64,000 nt of DNA from Aquabacterium lacunae (GTDB lineage Bacteria > Pseudomonadota > Gammaproteobacteria > Burkholderiales > Burkholderiaceae_C). The position numbers and the translations under genes were made by a program. Below, in pieces: positions 61,989 to 64,000 of this stretch. Within the stretch, counting starts at the first letter, position 1, and every line of letters starts with the position of its first letter. The notes under the pieces are model-generated. The model was not told the origin of the DNA and did not search any database. It saw only the letters and a program-made list of their open reading frames with translations. The DNA lies in the NCBI RefSeq assembly GCF_004310865.1, contig NZ_SIXI01000001.1, positions 744,001 through 808,000 of the forward strand, read 5' to 3'.

Positions 61989-62100
61989 CACATGGCTGGT
62001 TGCAGATTTCTGTCAGGATCTGCATGGCACCCGCGACAGAGACACCAGCAGGCCTGAGAGGCGGTTCACGCAGCAATGCATCCACCCCAACCGGCCTTGC

Positions 62101-62126
62101 GTAACTGTCACTGTGCACACCCCGTG
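62101..62126 (+). promoter_or_regulatory. Candidate ECF-type promoter of the bufferin operon
   Basis: GTAAC (62101-62105) and CGTG (62123-62126), spacer of 17 bases. Bufferin operons elsewhere are under ECF sigma control with a GTAAC-type -35. The leader to the ATG at 62163 would be about 30 bases. Confidence 0.4.
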
Positions 62127-62162
62127 CTCGATCTCAACGCTCCCTGAGCAAAGGACTTCGCC

Positions 62163-62426
62163 ATGAACATCAAGACCCTCGCCGCCCTGGCCGCCACCGT
62201 GATCGCCACTTCGGCCTACGCCGGCCACCATGAAGAAGCCAAGTGCGGCGCCGGCACCTGCGGCAAGAAGGAAATGACCGACAAGAAGAAGGCCAAGGCC
62301 GCCAAGGCAGGCGCTTCGGCCGCCTCGGGTGCCGAACACAGCTGCGGCAAGAAAGACGCAGCCTGTGGCAAGAAGGAAGCCAGCTGCGGCAAGAAGGACA
62401 AGGAAGCCTCCTGCGCCAAGAAGTGA
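62163..62426 (+). CDS. bufA: Bufferin-type precursor peptide, Cys/Lys-rich
   Basis: An 87-residue protein with a Sec signal (MNIKTLAALAATVIATSAYA). The mature part has six cysteines at 28, 33, 61, 68, 75 and 84, in CGAGTCGKKE and then CGKK repeats spaced 7, 7 and 9 residues apart. It is lysine-rich, with a KKAKAAKAGASAAS linker. Directly followed by DUF692 and DUF2063 genes, it is the substrate peptide of a bufferin-type RiPP, in which Cys residues become thiooxazole-type copper ligands. The Cys layout is an EGKCGEGKCG-like variant. Confidence 0.82.
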   Translation: MNIKTLAALAATVIATSAYAGHHEEAKCGAGTCGKKEMTDKKKAKAAKAGASAASGAEHSCGKKDAACGKKEASCGKKDKEASCAKK

Positions 62427-62445
62427 TCGGTCCGAGGGCTGCACC

Positions 62446-63240
62446 ATGCTGGGACTGGGCTTGCGCCGCGAGATGCTCGACTGGGACCTGTCATCCCTGC
62501 AGGCCCGGTTCTTCGAGGTCGTGCCCGAAAACTGGGTGCACCGCGACCGCAGCCCCCTGCTCGCCCTGATCGAGGGGGGGCGCCCCGTGCACCTGCACGG
62601 TGTGTCCATGAACCTGGGCGGCACCTCACCGATCAGCCCGCAGTTCCTGCGTGAACTGCGCGGCCTGATCGACGACCTCAGCGGGCCACAGGGCGTGCCG
62701 CACTACTCCGACCACCTGGCCGCCAGCGGAGATGCGCACCAGCTCTACGACCTGTTCCCCATCCCGTTCACGCCGGCCGAAGTGGCGCGCGTGGCGGGCC
62801 GCATCCAGCAGGTGCAAGACGGCCTGGGCCTGCGCATGGCCATCGAAAACAGCACCTGGTACAGCAACACCGGAACCCTGTCAGAGGCCGACTTCCTGGC
62901 GGCCGTGGCCGAGCGGGCCGACTGCGACATCCTGCTTGATCTCAACAACATCAGCGTGAACCGGAAGAACCACGGCACGCATGACCTGAGCGAGTTCATC
63001 GCCCGCATCGACCTGAACCGGGTGCGCTACATGCACGTGGCCGGCCACGAATTCGACGCCCGCTTCGAGCTCTACATCGACACCCACAGCCAGGGCGTCG
63101 AGCCCGACACCGCCGCGGTGGCGCGGCAACTGCAGGCACTACATGGCCTGCCCATCCTGCTGGAGTGGGACAACGACCTGCCTGACATGGCCACACTCAA
63201 CCGGGAGCTGGCATGTCTGATGCCTTCTACGACTACGTGA
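62446..63240 (+). CDS. bufB: DUF692 multinuclear iron oxidase-like RiPP-modifying enzyme
   Basis: A 264-residue TIM-barrel protein from the ATG at 62446, 19 bases after the peptide gene. Metal-site motifs are VHLHGVSMNLGG, HYSDHLA, AIENSTWYS, LDLNNISVNRKNH and MHVAGHE, all expected for DUF692. It modifies Cys residues of the peptide with an iron cofactor and oxygen, together with its partner protein. The end overlaps bufC by 28 bases. Confidence 0.9.
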   Translation: MLGLGLRREMLDWDLSSLQARFFEVVPENWVHRDRSPLLALIEGGRPVHLHGVSMNLGGTSPISPQFLRELRGLIDDLSGPQGVPHYSDHLAASGDAHQLYDLFPIPFTPAEVARVAGRIQQVQDGLGLRMAIENSTWYSNTGTLSEADFLAAVAERADCDILLDLNNISVNRKNHGTHDLSEFIARIDLNRVRYMHVAGHEFDARFELYIDTHSQGVEPDTAAVARQLQALHGLPILLEWDNDLPDMATLNRELACLMPSTTT

Positions 63241-63485
63241 GAGGCCGCAGCGACGTGGTGCCCGAGGGGCACAACGAACGCGGCTTGCAGGCCTACCGCC
63301 ACCTGGTCTGGTTGGGCGCCAGCCAGATGGTCGAGTCGCATTTCCCGGAAGTTCGCCGGGAGCTGGGAGAAGACGCCTGGCGAGCCTTGATCGCGGCCTT
63401 CGTGCGCGACTCGCGCTGGCAATCTCATTATTACGGGGACCTCAAAGATGATTTCCTGGCTTTCCTGGCCGAACACACTGCTTGA
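63213..63485 (+). CDS. bufC: Short DUF2063 RiPP-recognition protein
   Basis: A 90-residue protein with the DUF2063 N-terminal core: AYRHLVWLGASQMVESHFPEVRRELGEDAWRALIAAFVRD. Usual members are around 250 residues with an extra domain; this version stops after the first domain. It should bind the precursor peptide and bring it to BufB. The start overlaps the end of bufB and the end overlaps the start of the DoxX gene by 38 bases. Confidence 0.82.
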   Translation: MSDAFYDYVRGRSDVVPEGHNERGLQAYRHLVWLGASQMVESHFPEVRRELGEDAWRALIAAFVRDSRWQSHYYGDLKDDFLAFLAEHTA

Positions 63486-63942
63486 GCGCGCCACGGCACC
63501 GCTGCACGACCTGGGCCTGCTGGTGCTGCGCCTTTGGGTGGGCCAGGAGTTTCTGCTGGCCGGCTGGACCAAGGTGGCCGCAGGGCCCCAGGCGCCTGAA
63601 TGGTTCACGGGCCTGAGCTTTCCCTGGCCCCAAGCCCTGCTGCCCGCCGATGTCAGCTGGGTGCTGGCGGGGTATGGTGAGTTGCTGCTGTCACTCGCCT
63701 TGCTGCTGGGTCTGTACAGCCGGGTGGCGGCGCTGGGATTGCTTTACGTCACCTTCGTGGCCGTCTACACAGTGCATTTCGACCTGGGCTGGGCTGGCTG
63801 GAACCAGATCGACAGCGAAGATGGCCTCGGCTTCAAAGTGCCCCTGATGCTGGCGCTGATGCTGCTGGCCGTGCTCACTCAGGGCGCTGGCCGGTATGCG
63901 GCCGACGCATGGCTGACGCGCCGCGAACACGACAGGACCTGA
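63448..63942 (+). CDS. DoxX-family membrane protein
   Basis: A 164-residue membrane protein with four helices (for example DLGLLVLRLWVGQEFLLAGWTKV and GELLLSLALLLGLYSRVAALGLLYV). DoxX proteins commonly end bufferin operons, where they may help with copper or redox handling at the membrane. Co-translated with bufC by overlap. Confidence 0.85.
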   Translation: MISWLSWPNTLLERATAPLHDLGLLVLRLWVGQEFLLAGWTKVAAGPQAPEWFTGLSFPWPQALLPADVSWVLAGYGELLLSLALLLGLYSRVAALGLLYVTFVAVYTVHFDLGWAGWNQIDSEDGLGFKVPLMLALMLLAVLTQGAGRYAADAWLTRREHDRT

Positions 63943-63943
63943 G

Positions 63944-64000
63944 ATGGACGCCGCACGCGACATGGACGCCTGGGCGCGCCGATGGCGAACCCCGATGCTG
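63944..64000 (+). CDS. Start of a further gene, cut by the window end
   Basis: ATG one base after the DoxX stop, with 19 codons before the window ends (MDAARDMDAWARRWRTPML). It reads as a continuation of the operon. Function cannot be told. Confidence 0.5.
   Translation, partial: MDAARDMDAWARRWRTPML

Overview
The window looks like the chromosome of a high-GC betaproteobacterium of the order Burkholderiales (the Leptothrix, Ideonella, Rubrivivax or Aquabacterium neighbourhood is a guess). This rests on codon bias, a betaproteobacterial-type tRNA-Phe 3' end, a PedF/SoxYZ-like quinoprotein ethanol-oxidation cluster and a SorAB sulfite dehydrogenase. No taxonomic marker such as rRNA is present.

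Bases 1-17.4 kb are an accessory, defence-island-like region, with lower GC in the 12-17 kb part. It holds an HNH-like protein, an HUH rolling-circle-type replication protein, and a type I restriction-modification operon (hsdM-hsdS-unknown-fic-hsdR, preceded by another unknown gene). The autoinhibited-type Fic gene sits behind a strikingly phased array of operator-like repeats. Next come a 1.5 kb gene-poor stretch, a fused AAA ATPase-TOPRIM (OLD/PARIS-like) protein, a tightly overlapping three-gene module (pentapeptide-repeat membrane protein, nucleotidyltransferase, small helical protein), and an orphan antitoxin-like gene.

From 17.7 to 30.1 kb lies a GC-rich respiratory and stress block. 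It contains an ECF sigma factor and its probable anti-sigma fused by overlaps to sulfite dehydrogenase sorA-sorB, a second ECF sigma/anti-sigma pair, exported beta-propeller and other secreted proteins, a YeiH-type exporter and a divergent LysR regulator. Four upstream regions share the spaced motif GGAAT-N17-(CGTC or GCTC), a candidate ECF promoter. From 30.4 to 36.1 kb there is a second mobile stretch: divergent yedK and umuDC around one LexA box, an AlpA-like regulator, a large CoiA-like nuclease lying between two ~170 bp direct repeats, and finally a 3' fragment of tRNA-Phe followed by the tRNA terminator. That fragment marks the right-hand end (att site) of an integrative element.

Right of the att site come two related glycosyltransferase-like genes and assorted small genes. 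From 44.9 to 61.1 kb is an alcohol-oxidation regulon: a two-component system, two PedF-like cytochromes, an AcoR-type sigma-54 activator, a PQQ alcohol dehydrogenase of predicted calcium type, an exported pentapeptide-repeat protein, another cytochrome c, two MBL-fold quinoprotein-relay proteins, a SoxYZ-like carrier, a TonB receptor and an ExaC-like aldehyde dehydrogenase. Sigma-54 promoter matches precede pedF, the dehydrogenase and, more weakly, the aldehyde dehydrogenase, with inverted repeats upstream that may bind the activator. After tRNA-Gly(GCC) and a YkgJ-like gene, the window ends in a bufferin-type (BufA-BufB-BufC-DoxX) copper-handling RiPP operon.
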